From: Rhynchonema sp. JSB1_4
Lineage: Eukaryota; Nematoda; Chromadorea; Monhysterida; Xyalidae
Assembly (NCBI GenBank): GCA_030248065.1
Contig: JASAMV010003182.1
Coordinates: 31,156-95,155 of the forward strand
DNA length: 64,000 nt
Direction: 5' to 3'
Both the position numbers and the translations under genes were made by a program. Shown here in pieces: positions 1 through 18,031 of this stretch (positions within the stretch are counted from its first letter, which is position 1; each line of letters opens with the position of its first letter). Under the pieces are notes generated by a model. The model was given only the letters and a program-made list of their open reading frames with translations. It did not search any database and was not told where the DNA came from.

Positions 1-3000
1 GATTTATTTTGAAGAATGCGACCAAGAATTGCAACTTTCAAACTAGAAAACTTGTGATATAGGGCAAACGGATTATTAAACGGGTTTATCCAACCGAACC
101 TTATCACTAATGAACGCCAGTTCGTTGTAGCCGATCTTCCACAGCATTTTTGACATTTCGTTCTCCACCAGACTTTTCCTATATAATTTACTTGTGCATG
201 TGCTGTGACCTTTGAGCTCACATCGGCAGAGATTCTATTTCGATAATCAACTATTCGTACTGCACCTACCGAATGTAGCTGACCAGCAGAATAACGATAA
301 CAGCGACGATTAGTGTCGCCGTCACAGCTCCAACCAGAACGTACGTCAGCACTGAAATTTACATGTGTACACTCAAAAATAATATGATGTATTTTTAAAA
401 AGACGAAATCGATCCAAAAATTTGGCGTACGATTCTGTCCATCGTTTTTTATGCACAATTCCCCATAAAATCCACAGGCCGGAGTGTCGATGGGCACAAA
501 TCCTTGGCGTGAAGCCCAGATCATGCGTTCGGGCACCAACAAGTGAATCGTCTGTGATTAGAGAATGAGAGATTCAATGGTACCAAAACACGCAGCGAAG
601 GCCGAATCAGCTCCGAATCCAGGCAGAGCTTATCCAGTTGGGCTACGGCAACACAAGTGCAATTTCTGTCCGGATCGTGGTTTTCTATGGAGTTGAATCA
701 CTGCTTTCGACCGACGCCAAAGTTGTGAGCCAAGTTAATTACAACTCACATCGCCATCCTCTTTATACATCAACGCCTCGGCAAATGCCGTCATTTTCAT
801 GTTGCCGTCGAATCCGCGAATGACAAAATTCGGTTCGCGACCACCGGTTTCGTCGATGACAACGTGACCAGACACGCCTACACCAAGGATACGGTCACTT
901 TGGTTGACTAATTGAAGAGAAAAAGATGAGGTTTACCAAGAAACTGTGCTTTTTTGGTCATATTCATGATCCAAGTCCCCGCATTGATGTCTCCACCGGC
1001 TTCAATGGTTTTGTTGAGTGCGTACGCGTACAGATACACGGCGTCGTGAAGAAAAGGACTGTACAAAGAACCCTGAAAGTTCGTTGGATCGTGAGATTAG
1101 ATCAGTCGGTTAGATCCTGAACTGCGCAAGCTCACGTATTGTTGATCCAGATTCTTCTCCGAATCGTAATAGAACGGATATTCCTTGATTCGCTGAATGA
1201 TCTGCTTCTTGAAATAGTGGACCTCGTCTTCTGCAGACAGTTTGGCTTCGAGCTGCAATTATTTTGCATTATTCAACGCTTGAAAACGCTGAGATAGGCA
1301 GAGGAGAGAACTGTCTATTCTGTCTGTTCAAAACAAAACTGCATATTTCTGACGTGTTCTTATCAGGCCTTTTTCGTTCACTTACAAACATGCACGAGGT
1401 AAATGCTAGCTTTGCCTCAGCATCCCTGTCATCCTGTGTGTCCTTAGCCGTGAACTGCGACCACATTTCGCTACGACTCATGTCACGTACGTAGTCCGGC
1501 ATGATGTATACAAAGTCGGCACCGGCCATACCTGAAGCAATGATCAAATTTCCTGTCATGCATTCCACATACCTGGTGGCGATAGGGAAAAAGGCAGATG
1601 AAGGGTACTAGTGAAGGGGGCGCCCCCATTCAAAAGCAGCTGAAATTGGCGTTTTTGTAATCCAACTTTATAATGTCTATAAGTTCTTATGTCTATTGCA
1701 TGCAGCATCTACAGGTTGTCTGGTCACTTTATGGGACACCGGTATTGCTCATGCACAAGTTACCGATATTCACTGCTTGATGAGCGGGAATAAATGCGGG
1801 ATGCAATAATTTGATTTTGCCTCGTTTCGCTTTGCTGCGGTGAGGAGTGGTGGCCGCACCAGTCAAGCGAAGCAAATGCGAGTTCGAGGCCATGGCAGGC
1901 AATCATTGAGCAGTCACACCTGGTGATGGGCTAACGCCTGAAATTTTCCCGCTTTTTTCGCGCTTTCGCGCTTCGCGCCGCGCGCGAGGAGGGCGCGAGA
2001 CCGATTTTCAATTTCACGCCTGGGGCGAAGTCGCGCTGCGCGCTTAGGGCGCAGTCACGCAAACGCGTCTGTGGGCCGCGGGTCAGAAAGAAATTCGATG
2101 TCCTAGGACCCGCCCCGCGTTTTCATGGCCGCACTTGAGGGGCGCGGTTTGCGAGTCACTTCGAAACATTTATGCGGCTGTAACACACAAAAATAAAGCA
2201 ATCAGCGCTGGGCTATGGCACGTACCGTATGCGGCGTTGGCTAGACGCTGATTGGTTTATTTTTGTGTGTTACAGCGGAATAAATGTTTTGAAGTGTCCC
2301 AAGAATCGCCACCCGCAAGTGCGGCCATGCAAATGCGGAGCGGTCCTTGGACATAGAATTGTTTTTTCTGATCTGCACCCCTCAACCGCGTTTGTGTGGC
2401 CGCACCCTTAGCGCTATGATGCCATGGCGCGACTACACTGAGTGCAGTAATGTTCGTCTGTTTCGCCCTGCTTTCGGAGACAGACCTGGCGCCAGGGCTC
2501 GAACGCCTCTGGCAAATTTGCATCCAAAGAACCCCACCAGTAGATCTTATTGCTCAGCTGTAACATCACTGCGTGCAAACTCATAAACAGAGTTTCGTCA
2601 CATCTGTGCGCATAGCGAGGGCAGAGAGCCACGACAAGCAGTGCACAAAGTGAAGTCACAATGTACTGAGTAAAGTAATGTTGGTCTGCTTCTCAAATTT
2701 CGCACCTTAATGAGGTACTATGTACCTAGTATAGTACGGTACTCTCAATAGTACTCTCAAACGTTGATACATCTAAATTTTTACACCGGAAAATGACACT
2801 GATGACCACATTTACGCACTTCGATGGACTGCAATTGATAAATATTTTGGTAAATTCGCATTGAAACATTGCATTGTTAAATGCTTTGTAATTTTTAATG
2901 TATATTTGCGTTGAAATTACTGGTGAGCGCGATAAAGCGCGAAAGCACGATGTCGCGCTTGGCGTCGGGCGCGAAGAAGGCGCGAGACCGATTTTTAATT

Positions 3001-5246
3001 TCGGCTTCATCGCAAAGGGGCGCTAAGATAAAATTTCAGGCGCGAGCTAATCACCAGCCACGCTATTGCCCGTCGATCCATTTACCGTAACCAAACGGCC
3101 CCTCCCAAGGACCACCGTAGATAACAATGTGTGCGAGCTATGTAGTACCACTAGAGTGACCAGACGCGCTAGTTGGCATTCACAAAAAAGGCCAATTGTA
3201 GCTGTTTCGAATGGGAAGCACCTGCTCCACTAGTACCCACATGAAGCTCAATTGCGGCTAACCCAGTTGTTGCGCGCGCATCATGAAACGGCGATTGTCC
3301 TCCTCGTTCTCCATGCAAATGATCGCCACTGCAAAGCATCGAAAACAATCTCTCGAACGACGAATAGAAAATGATAAAAAATTCGAGAATGCGAAGTGAA
3401 GTATGGGCATGCTTCCGTTCTGACCTCTTGCGAAATTGGGTAGTCCGATTAGGAACGCTTCCATTTGTGCGTCGGTCACGGTAGCGGCATCAATCGGCAT
3501 GTTGTACACGTTGACGATTGGATACTTGGATATGGCTTTGCGAACACCTAGGTTTTACCACATTGCGCAAGCGCACGTTATCAATGTATGGACCTGTGCT
3601 CGGTACCATTCTTCCCATCGTCCCATAGCCCTGATCGGTAACAAGCCGGAGTAAGCGGTGTGGGTTTGCTTTATGGCAGCAGACGTTGCATGACAAAGGG
3701 GTGCGAATGGACATTCCAAAATCCTTTGCGAACAAAGGTTGCTTTCTCCGACTGTGGCTCGAGAGCGAATGTTTCATGAGCAGAAATGGACAAGGTGGCC
3801 AGAGAAATCACTTGACTTCAGCATTTGATCGTTGATTGATTGGCCTAATGGCAGTAAATTTTAGCACTGTTGATTTTGACTGACCTTGGCCGATATTATA
3901 GCAGATTCGTGTTGCTTTGTCATCAGTGAACAGCATGCCGAACCGACTCCAATTAAAGTACGTCAACAGTTCACGCAGAGCGCGACCAAGCCTGAAAGAC
4001 CCTGGTATCGAATTGTTGTGTTCAGAGAGAGATGGAAAAGTGACAAAACTAAAAATTTCGGAACTTTTCGACGCAATTACGAACCTCAGCGATGAGCTAA
4101 TGACTCTGACGAGAGTGGTGTATCGTTTTTCAGCCATGAGAACACTGGTCGATGCCCAACTGAACATTGGGACGTTGTAGTACTTGGCAACGACTGCGGT
4201 CGGCACAGCGGCTGAAACGTAATTGAAGCACACAATTCTACGCGTTTTGCGACTCGACAATTGTTTTTAATTTGAAGTTTACTTTAACAGCTGTAACATT
4301 AGGTCTGCTTTACTAAACGTATCCGGCTAACCAATAGAACACGGTGGTCCAATAATCGAGTTGACCTTGCTTTCCGTGACCAATTTGATAAGCTCACCAA
4401 CAGCCGTTGCTTCGTGGCACTGGGAGAAACCAACGCTGAACCTGAAATACGTTGTCGTATTGCAGAACATTTGCTTTGTTTATTGTGTTCGATTCTATCC
4501 CGTACTCTAAAACACTTTAAGGGCATCGGTTTAGTTATGCCCAAATGGTGTCACCTCCATTGCACATTGGACAGCAATCCCTCCCTGACCACTCTGTCCA
4601 ACGCCACCGACACGGCACCACCTGATGTTGAGTATCCGAATTTGTCATCGACCAAGGGGATGCCATGCGGGATTAGGATGCCGACTTGCGCGTACACTGT
4701 CGTTCGATTCTCGCTGTCTGAAACCACCAAGCACGCCTTGGAGGCAATACAGTAGTTACACAAATAAAGGGTGGTTGATGTGGTTGATGCCCATCAATTG
4801 CACAGGACAAGAAGGAAATTGAGCCACAATGTTATTGACAACTCCCCGGGTTGAGGTGGGTGCCAATTGCAACTGCAATCGAACGAACCTCAGTCCATGG
4901 ACAAATTTATGATAAACAGTAAACTTGCAAAACCAATTGAATCTCCATTACCAGTCCCATCTGTTCCTGTTAAAATGTTACTGTTAAACGTCATGTTTTA
5001 ATATTAGTTGCATTTGCACCTGTGTCAGAGCACCTTAAGTTTCATTAGGCCAACTGGAAGGTCACTCATAACAGTTCCACTTATGTATAACTCTCTGAAC
5101 TCACCCTCAACAGACCAAGCGTCACGTGACGTGGTCGAACTGCTGGAATCTTGGTTCGATCGTGTTCCACTAATGGTGTTCTGTGCATTCACCAGCAAAT
5201 TAGACATTGTGCCCACGAGTGCTAGTAGTACCCAAGTGGACGCCAT
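1..5246 (-). CDS. receptor-type guanylyl cyclase, N-terminal part (runs off the left edge)
   Basis: Membrane receptor expected to make cGMP in response to an extracellular ligand; in nematodes such cyclases are mostly sensory. Fifteen exons join in phase: 5105-5246, 4555-4717, 4332-4441, 4085-4211, 3885-3991, 3685-3810, 3425-3547, 3263-3328, 1386-1531, 1136-1252, 937-1072, 750-907, 431-551, 270-351, 100-178. Exon 1 opens with a signal peptide (MASTWVLLALVGTMSNLLVNA). An ANF-receptor fold follows (VGILIPHG; IIGPPCSI; PTAVVAKYYNVPMFSW; QLGMAGADFVYIMPDY). The membrane-proximal cysteine motif PACGFYGELC is typical of receptor cyclases. One helix (YVLVGAVTATLIVAVIVILL) and a juxtamembrane segment with LWKIGYNELAF come last. 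Kinase-homology and cyclase domains must lie beyond position 1, so catalytic residues cannot be checked. Intron 8 holds a 1.6-kb inverted-repeat element. The 3685-3810 exon boundaries are the least certain. A natriuretic-receptor-like protein lacking cyclase is a less likely alternative. Confidence 0.88.
1609..3232. mobile_element. 1.6-kb non-autonomous DNA element with terminal inverted repeats
   Basis: The ends are inverted copies: TAGTGAAGGGGG..ATTCAAAAGCAGCTGAAATTGGC on the left, and on the right the complement of a closely similar sequence. Both ends abut GTAC (1605-1608 and 3233-3236), a possible 4-bp target duplication. The left interior (about 1900-2060) and right interior (about 2930-3070) share GCGCGAGACCGATTTT and an inverted CTGGTGAT..GCCTGAAATTTT block. 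No transposase reading frame is visible. It lies wholly inside an intron of the receptor cyclase gene. Confidence 0.65.
2082..2375. repeat. long hairpin at the centre of the 1.6-kb element
   Basis: The left arm (2082-2210) and right arm (2243-2375) are imperfect reverse complements over about 130 bp around a 32-bp loop. The inner 54 bp, including TGTAACACACAAAAATAAA, have only a few mismatches. It would fold into a long hairpin if transcribed. Confidence 0.75.
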
Positions 5247-6221
5247 GTCACTATAGATTATTGAACGAATTGGCCACCTGTACAATAATAAGAAGCCCTA
5301 TTTCAAAATCCCTTCTGTCCCTTAACATTGCCTGCACGAATCGCTGGTGATCACTGTCCTTTTACTTGAGGTTGCCCAATCTACTTAATTTGCTTAGAAG
5401 CACACCTTGTTTGGGACCTCTGCAAACTTTCGCCAGGAACAGACGATTCGTACCAGCAATGCGCGTCAATGTAACCGGGTGGAAAGAAGGCAGCTGGCTG
5501 CAGGTGCGTCAGATCTTCGTGACGTGATGATAAAGTTGCTGTCCATAGAACCCATAACTAAGCATGACCTAGATATTCGGCAAGCTTCTTGCTTGTCGGC
5601 TTACAGTAACCATGGCGCATTAGTTGCGTGCCAGTGAGCAGGATCGTGAAACAAAGAACAGTTGCTGCGAAGCTTGGTTCGTCAGCTCATTAGCGTGATT
5701 TCCATCACCCTTAAATAGATTAGCAAGTCAACAAGCACCGTGTCACAAGATCCAATACACAAATTATTGAAACTTCGGTGATTTTGTAATCTGCGTAGAC
5801 CAACTAACGAGCAAAATGATATGTATTCAAGGCAGTCACTGAGTCGATAAAATATAAAACGCCACAGTATGAACGATCAGCAGTCACTCAATTTATTCTT
5901 CTTATTCTGCGCACTTTGATTTTGTCTTCTTTCACAAGTTGTCATTGCGAACAGAAAAGTGTGATTATGTTCATTACTGTTTTAAGACTCGATGATTTGC
6001 AGTACAGTGAGTCTTAAAATCCTGGGTATTATATAGCGCCGAAAGCGAAAAGAAGAAAATGTATTGGCGTTGTTCGTTCAATTGGTATTTGTCTTTATTA
6101 TATCTTTTTTGAAAAAGAAAGATCGAAATGATCAAAAAAACTTCACAGTCCATACAAAACAGTCCTTCACAGTCCTTACATCACACATCAACAAATCTTG
6201 TGATGGCTTTTCAGTCAGGGG
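5247..6221. other. intergenic, no gene seen
   Basis: This gap runs from upstream of the receptor cyclase start to the 3' end of the first MSP-domain gene. It contains the cyclase promoter on the minus strand. Short open frames are present but none has splice-consistent coding features. Confidence 0.5.
6094..6099 (-). promoter_or_regulatory. polyadenylation signal AATAAA (minus strand)
   Basis: AATAAA on the minus strand, about 120 nt downstream of the stop of the MSP-domain gene ending at 6222. Position and sequence fit; usage is inferred. Confidence 0.4.
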
Positions 6222-6870
6222 CTAGCCCTTGGCTGTTGCCAATGCGTCTTCAGCACGGCGATCGGCTCCTGCGTCAGCGCCAGGCTGGCTCCTGGCTGAC
6301 AATCCGATGGTCAACTCATAAGGCGAACCGCCGGCTTCCTGGAATATTTTGACATCAGTTTGGTTTGTCAAGTGAAACGTCAATATCTGAGAATGCTACG
6401 TATCACCACCTGCGGCGTCCCGACATTGCCGGCCTTCATAAACAACACGACCAAACGGCCCTCCTTTGGATCGCCGGGCTGCGAAATCGTAAAAGCGTCA
6501 TCAATGTAGGTAACCGTCAGCTTAGTTGACTAATTAGTCACCAGGTTGCAGCCGTAGATTGTAAAATTGAGGCATCAACTGACCAGACGAACGATATTGA
6601 TTCTCTTGCTCGTGCCGGGCTCGATGAATGAGAACATCGGATTCACTCGATAGTGAGCGTCGTCAGAACTTTGATCTTGGTGGCCACCTAGGTATTACAC
6701 GAAAAAAAGAAATGCAAGAAAAATGTATAAACCCACTGATCAAGCGAACCACCAACTTTTTCACCACTGTGATTTTGGATCGTGAATGTCTTCTCATCAC
6801 CGCTGGCCAGAAAGTCCAAATACCGCGGGTCAGCACGCACATCGTCCGGATCAGCAAATGAATCGCCCAT
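6222..6870 (-). CDS. MSP-domain (SSP-type) sperm protein paralogue with a frameshift; possible pseudogene
   Basis: Four exons (6757-6870, 6584-6687, 6410-6478, 6222-6338) match the intact neighbour at 7368-8016 in order, exon lengths and intron positions. The protein starts MGDSFADPDDVRADPRYLDF and ends in an Ala/Gly/Asp-rich tail. Exon 2 is 104 nt, against 105 in the neighbour. Its 3' part reads SSDDAHYRVNPMFSF, an MSP-type strand, but in a frame one base off the 5' part, because a base is missing in an A-run near 6667-6671. Read literally, translation stops early. This is either a sequencing error in a homopolymer or real gene decay. Splice signals and the other exons are intact, which favours a recent lesion or an error. 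Proteins of this family pack into the motile apparatus of amoeboid nematode sperm. Confidence 0.8.
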
Positions 6871-7367
6871 CTTTGCAGCGGATTCGCTTGAGTGAATTTG
6901 ATAGTAGCTGGCGATGTGCTAAAGCGACGAAATTACTGTCGTTGAAAATTGAATTCGAAAACTGTCACCGTTTCTGCGTGACTTGTGGGCGGTTTGAGGA
7001 CGTGGATACCCTTGAAAAGAGATTAGATACCGTAGCTCTCCTTAAATTTCGATTGGTGTTGCAAAACGAGTCACACTAACAATATCAGTCAGTCAATTTT
7101 ACTTCTCATCGTTCTGCATCTTGACATCATTCCGTTTCGCAAGGTTGTTTGATTACCGACAAAAAAGTGTTTGGGATCACTGGTTTGAAGTCTGGTCACA
7201 ATGGTGTTTCGATTGAATCATATCACTGTTGAAACTTTGAAAAAAATTTAGCGCCATTCAGTTCGGTTCTTCTCAAAAAATTAATCGAAAAAATTTGGAA
7301 AACTTTTTACAGCCTACTATCACATCATTTATCACATTCGTGGTCTTCCTTTTAGATTCAGTGTCTA

Positions 7368-8016
7368 TCATTCGGCAGGTGGCGGTGTACCTTCAGCGCC
7401 ACCTTCGGCCGGTGCCGCGGCACCTGCGTCTGCACCCGCGTCGGCGCCAGCGTCCGCCGCCGGGGCTGCTGCCTCCTCGTTCTTGGCCGACATTTGGATG
7501 GTCAATTCTTGTGGTGAACCGCCGGCTTGATAGGCTTCCTGCAAATAAAAATAAAAATAGTTTGACTTCTATTTGCCACATGAAATAAAGCATCGGCATC
7601 AGAGTGTCACGTGTCATGACCTGCGACGTTCCGGCGCTGCCGGCCGGCTGAAACAACACGACCAAACGGTCGTCCTTCGGGTCGCCGGCCTGAAACAAAA
7701 GTAAAACGTTACGATTTTCTTGGACAAATCTCCGAATTGAATATTGAAACATTAACCAACCAGTCGTTTGACAGTGATGGTGGTCGGCTGACCAGGCTCG
7801 GCAAATGAGAACACAGGATTCACTCGATAGCAGGCGTTGTTTGAGCAACGGATCTTGATGGCCATCTAAAAAACGAAAATCCTGTGAACCTAGGTGCCAA
7901 TAGCGATCAAGCTCGTCCCTCACTTTGTCAGTGCCGGCATTGTTGAGCGTAAATGTCTTCTCGCCACCGCTGGCCGGAAAGTCCAATGACGTTGGATCAG
8001 CAGTCACATCACCCAT
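7368..8016 (-). CDS. MSP-domain protein, SSP-type (sperm-specific)
   Basis: Predicted small cytoplasmic protein of nematode sperm, with the immunoglobulin-like MSP fold. Four exons (7924-8016, 7761-7865, 7621-7689, 7368-7538) join in phase to give 145 residues. Family motifs are clear: ADPTSLDFPASGGEKTFTL at residues 5-23, IRCSNNACYRVNPVFSF around 35-51, GDPKDDRLVVLF around 68-79, PQELTIQMSA around 97-106. The last 40 or so residues are an Ala/Asp/Gly/Pro-rich tail that short SSP proteins usually lack. The start is the first ATG, at the conserved family N-terminus. It is a tandem paralogue of the gene just downstream and is divergent from the kinase gene at 8727, with a 710-bp gap that may hold both promoters. 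Sperm expression is inferred from the family. Confidence 0.9.
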
Positions 8017-8726
8017 TTTGAGTCGGATTTGGTTGAGTGGTTGTGGTGATGATAACGGAAAAGTCGATCTTGAAAATGTTGCTCAGCGGTCCTCGAAGTC
8101 GATGAAATCGGTTGCGTTGAGAAAGAAAATGAATAAAAATTCTCATTTTGTCACGCTATTTGTACGATCCAATGGGCAGACATGTTCTGCAAAAACAAGG
8201 CTGGATAGGTGTGATGAAAATGAGATAGTAGACTCACAATAAACGTTGCGTGTTTTCAAAACACTGCTTTGCGTTGAGGTTAGATTAGCTGTTCCAAGCA
8301 AATAATTTACTAAAAGTCTCCTTTGTGCAAATAAACCTTTACAACCAGCACCCGATCACATTTGAATTGCCGCACGTCACGCTTGACCTTGTCACAACAA
8401 GCAGCGCTTTGGTTTGCTGACGCTCACAAAGATGTTGCACAATGTTCAGCGCTCTACTCTGGGCCACATAATCAAACTTTATTGCATCATTTTATTTTCT
8501 CCTTTCGCAAAGAAATGTGTGCACTTTAAACTTTAATTTTCTTCGAAGTTGCCTGCAGATAAGATTAATATATTTAGGCTTCCGATAGCATTCTCTGCTG
8601 CTTTGCTTTGCTTTGATCCAAAAAATCGTTTACTTGCGATTCACGCCATTGCAATTTTCAAGTATTTTATTTTCAGGTTCTTTTCCAGAATCGAACAAGG
8701 CAGATCTCCAATCCAAGGTCAATGTC
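8017..8726. promoter_or_regulatory. divergent intergenic region between the MSP-domain and kinase genes
   Basis: No coding exon is evident. A TTTCAG at 8671-8676, 50 nt before the kinase-gene ATG, looks like a splice acceptor with no obvious upstream exon; it may be a trans-splice site for a nematode spliced leader. An in-frame upstream 5' exon is the alternative. Confidence 0.35.
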
Positions 8727-16121
<7,395 letters not shown>

Positions 16122-16926
16122 TTGCTCACTTCCAATTACTTCACGTCATTTAATCCCGCGCTTTCCTGTCGTTTACCAATGTTTTGGATGATTTGTGTTT
16201 ACGTTCAAAACTGCCTCACACGCTATAGCTCAGCATTCTGAATGAGCGTTGTGTGTGTCTAATCCCGTATGATCTACTGTATATTTCTCAACTGTTGTTG
16301 TTAAAAATCGAGTCAGTGCGGTTCGTTCCATACATCTGGTGATATATACTTGGTGCTCCTATTTGTTACAGGTGTCTAGATTTTTGTGTTGGTATTTAAA
16401 AAAGGTATGGTAATCCCGCCGTTACTAGAGAATCTGGTTTGAAGAGCGCCGGAATCGGTGATTTATATTGGCTGATCATGACTGGCTGCCACAATCATAC
16501 AACGTGATGCGTTGACATCTTAACCAAGACTGATCATTTCTCCATTGCCACATGTGATATACATACTGTTGCGCAGAGAAGAAAATTTTTCCCCATGCTG
16601 TTGCACATGAACACGTTTGAAAGCACATGCTTTGTACGAACAGAAACCACTCTTGTAAGACCATCATACGACCTTATGAATCACGCTGACTGAAGTACAA
16701 ATATTGCGCTGATTTTGTAAAGAAAGACGTAACGCATACAAGTGCCACTGTGTGTGTGCATGTCCAAGGCGTCATGTTGGTTTCTCGCTTAGTTACACCC
16801 GAAATTATAATACTGCATAGGGTTATGCAAACAACTCGCACATTACGTTTGTGAAGGTGATGGCTTGATATTTTTCGCGCTTGGCGCGAAACCTATGATC
16901 CTGCGGTGGTCGTGGACACTGATATT
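16122..16926 (+). other. 3' flank of the kinase gene and intergenic DNA
   Basis: No coding exon, repeat or clear polyadenylation signal was recognised in this 805-bp stretch. Confidence 0.4.
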
Positions 16927-17649
16927 ATGCGGGATCCGGAAAACAAACAAAAGGAAAGGGATACAAGCCGCATGTCGTTCGAACAAGCGCTGTTTACTCT
17001 ACTCTGCTCGATCGTGATTCTAGTGTGAGTTTCGAAATTGTTTGCTGAATTTCTTTACTTTTGTCTTCATGTTCTCCGTTTTGATGCCGACGATGACCTG
17101 GAACCTGGAAGACCCCGTAAGACGTACGTAAAAAGTCTGATTTTAATTTCATTGACACTTGGGTGCATCATTTGCCGCAGAATAGGAAAGCCTTTGATTA
17201 ATTCACTAATTTTTCAAGAGAAAACATTTGCAGCTTCGTTGCGTCGTTCATGCTCTGCTCAAATCAGTTCATTCTCTGCGTACACAGCTGGTGCTGTCGT
17301 GATGTCAGCTACGATCATGCGTCCACAGTCGATGATGTTTCACAACACTGCTCATTCCATGACATTCCTGAGCATTTACCTGACCGGGGTTGGTCAAAAC
17401 AATTACAATGCCCTCAAACAGTACTGCAGTCAAGTGGATTTGTGCGTCATTTTATCCCTGAAAAGACTACTGTTAGCTTTGACAACCACCAATTTCAGCT
17501 GACCACATGACGATCACAATTACGCCCTCTTCGTTTTCACCCGATTCAGTCCGACGACCGGCGGGACGCACAGCCAGACAATTGCTGGACGTTGGTGGCA
17601 GCAGAATACCGTCGCTCAAGAAGAAACAGACAATTGTTGGTCATATCTG
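16927..17649 (+). CDS. uncertain small gene with an N-terminal hydrophobic segment
   Basis: I do not recognise this gene and cannot fix its exons. A possible first exon (16927-17024) reads MRDPENKQKERDTSRMSFE then a hydrophobic stretch (ALFTLLCSIVIL), ending at GTGAGT. Further candidate exons follow acceptors at about 17231 (TTTGCAG) and 17501 (TTTCAG). One frame after 17231 is cysteine-rich and another is hydrophobic; I cannot choose between them. A basic, Ser/Pro-rich C-terminus (SFSPDSVRRPAGRTARQLL, then IPSLKKKQTIVGHI) ends at 17649 and looks like a cytoplasmic tail. The whole may be one membrane protein or unrelated open frames. Another open stretch to 17914 (hydrophobic NLLIIAYSILVIV) could also belong. 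The 382 bp from 17650 to 18031 hold nothing else recognisable. Confidence 0.25.
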
Positions 17650-18031
17650 ACTCAGCGAGTCTGATGGTTTATAGGCCATGTGCCCAGAAGCACATGAAGC
17701 TTTAACAGATGCAACAAAACAGCTAGACGAAGGGTCAGATACGGCCGGCTTGAAGTTTAACTTGCTCATCATAGCTTATTCCATTCTGGTGATTGTGCGT
17801 GCTTTTGCAAAACGTGCTTTTGAGAGCAGTAAAACATTGCGCTGGCTTTATTATCGTTTTTGGACTCTTCAGAACACATACTGTACAGTGTACAGTAGCA
17901 CCTGGAAGCAATGACAGAAATTATAAAATCTTTAGCATTTAGAAAACAGCACTTCTGAACGACCGGTGACGTAAAAGGCCATCATATACATACGCACAGA
18001 GCATGTTAGATAATATTTGCCATAACTTTGA

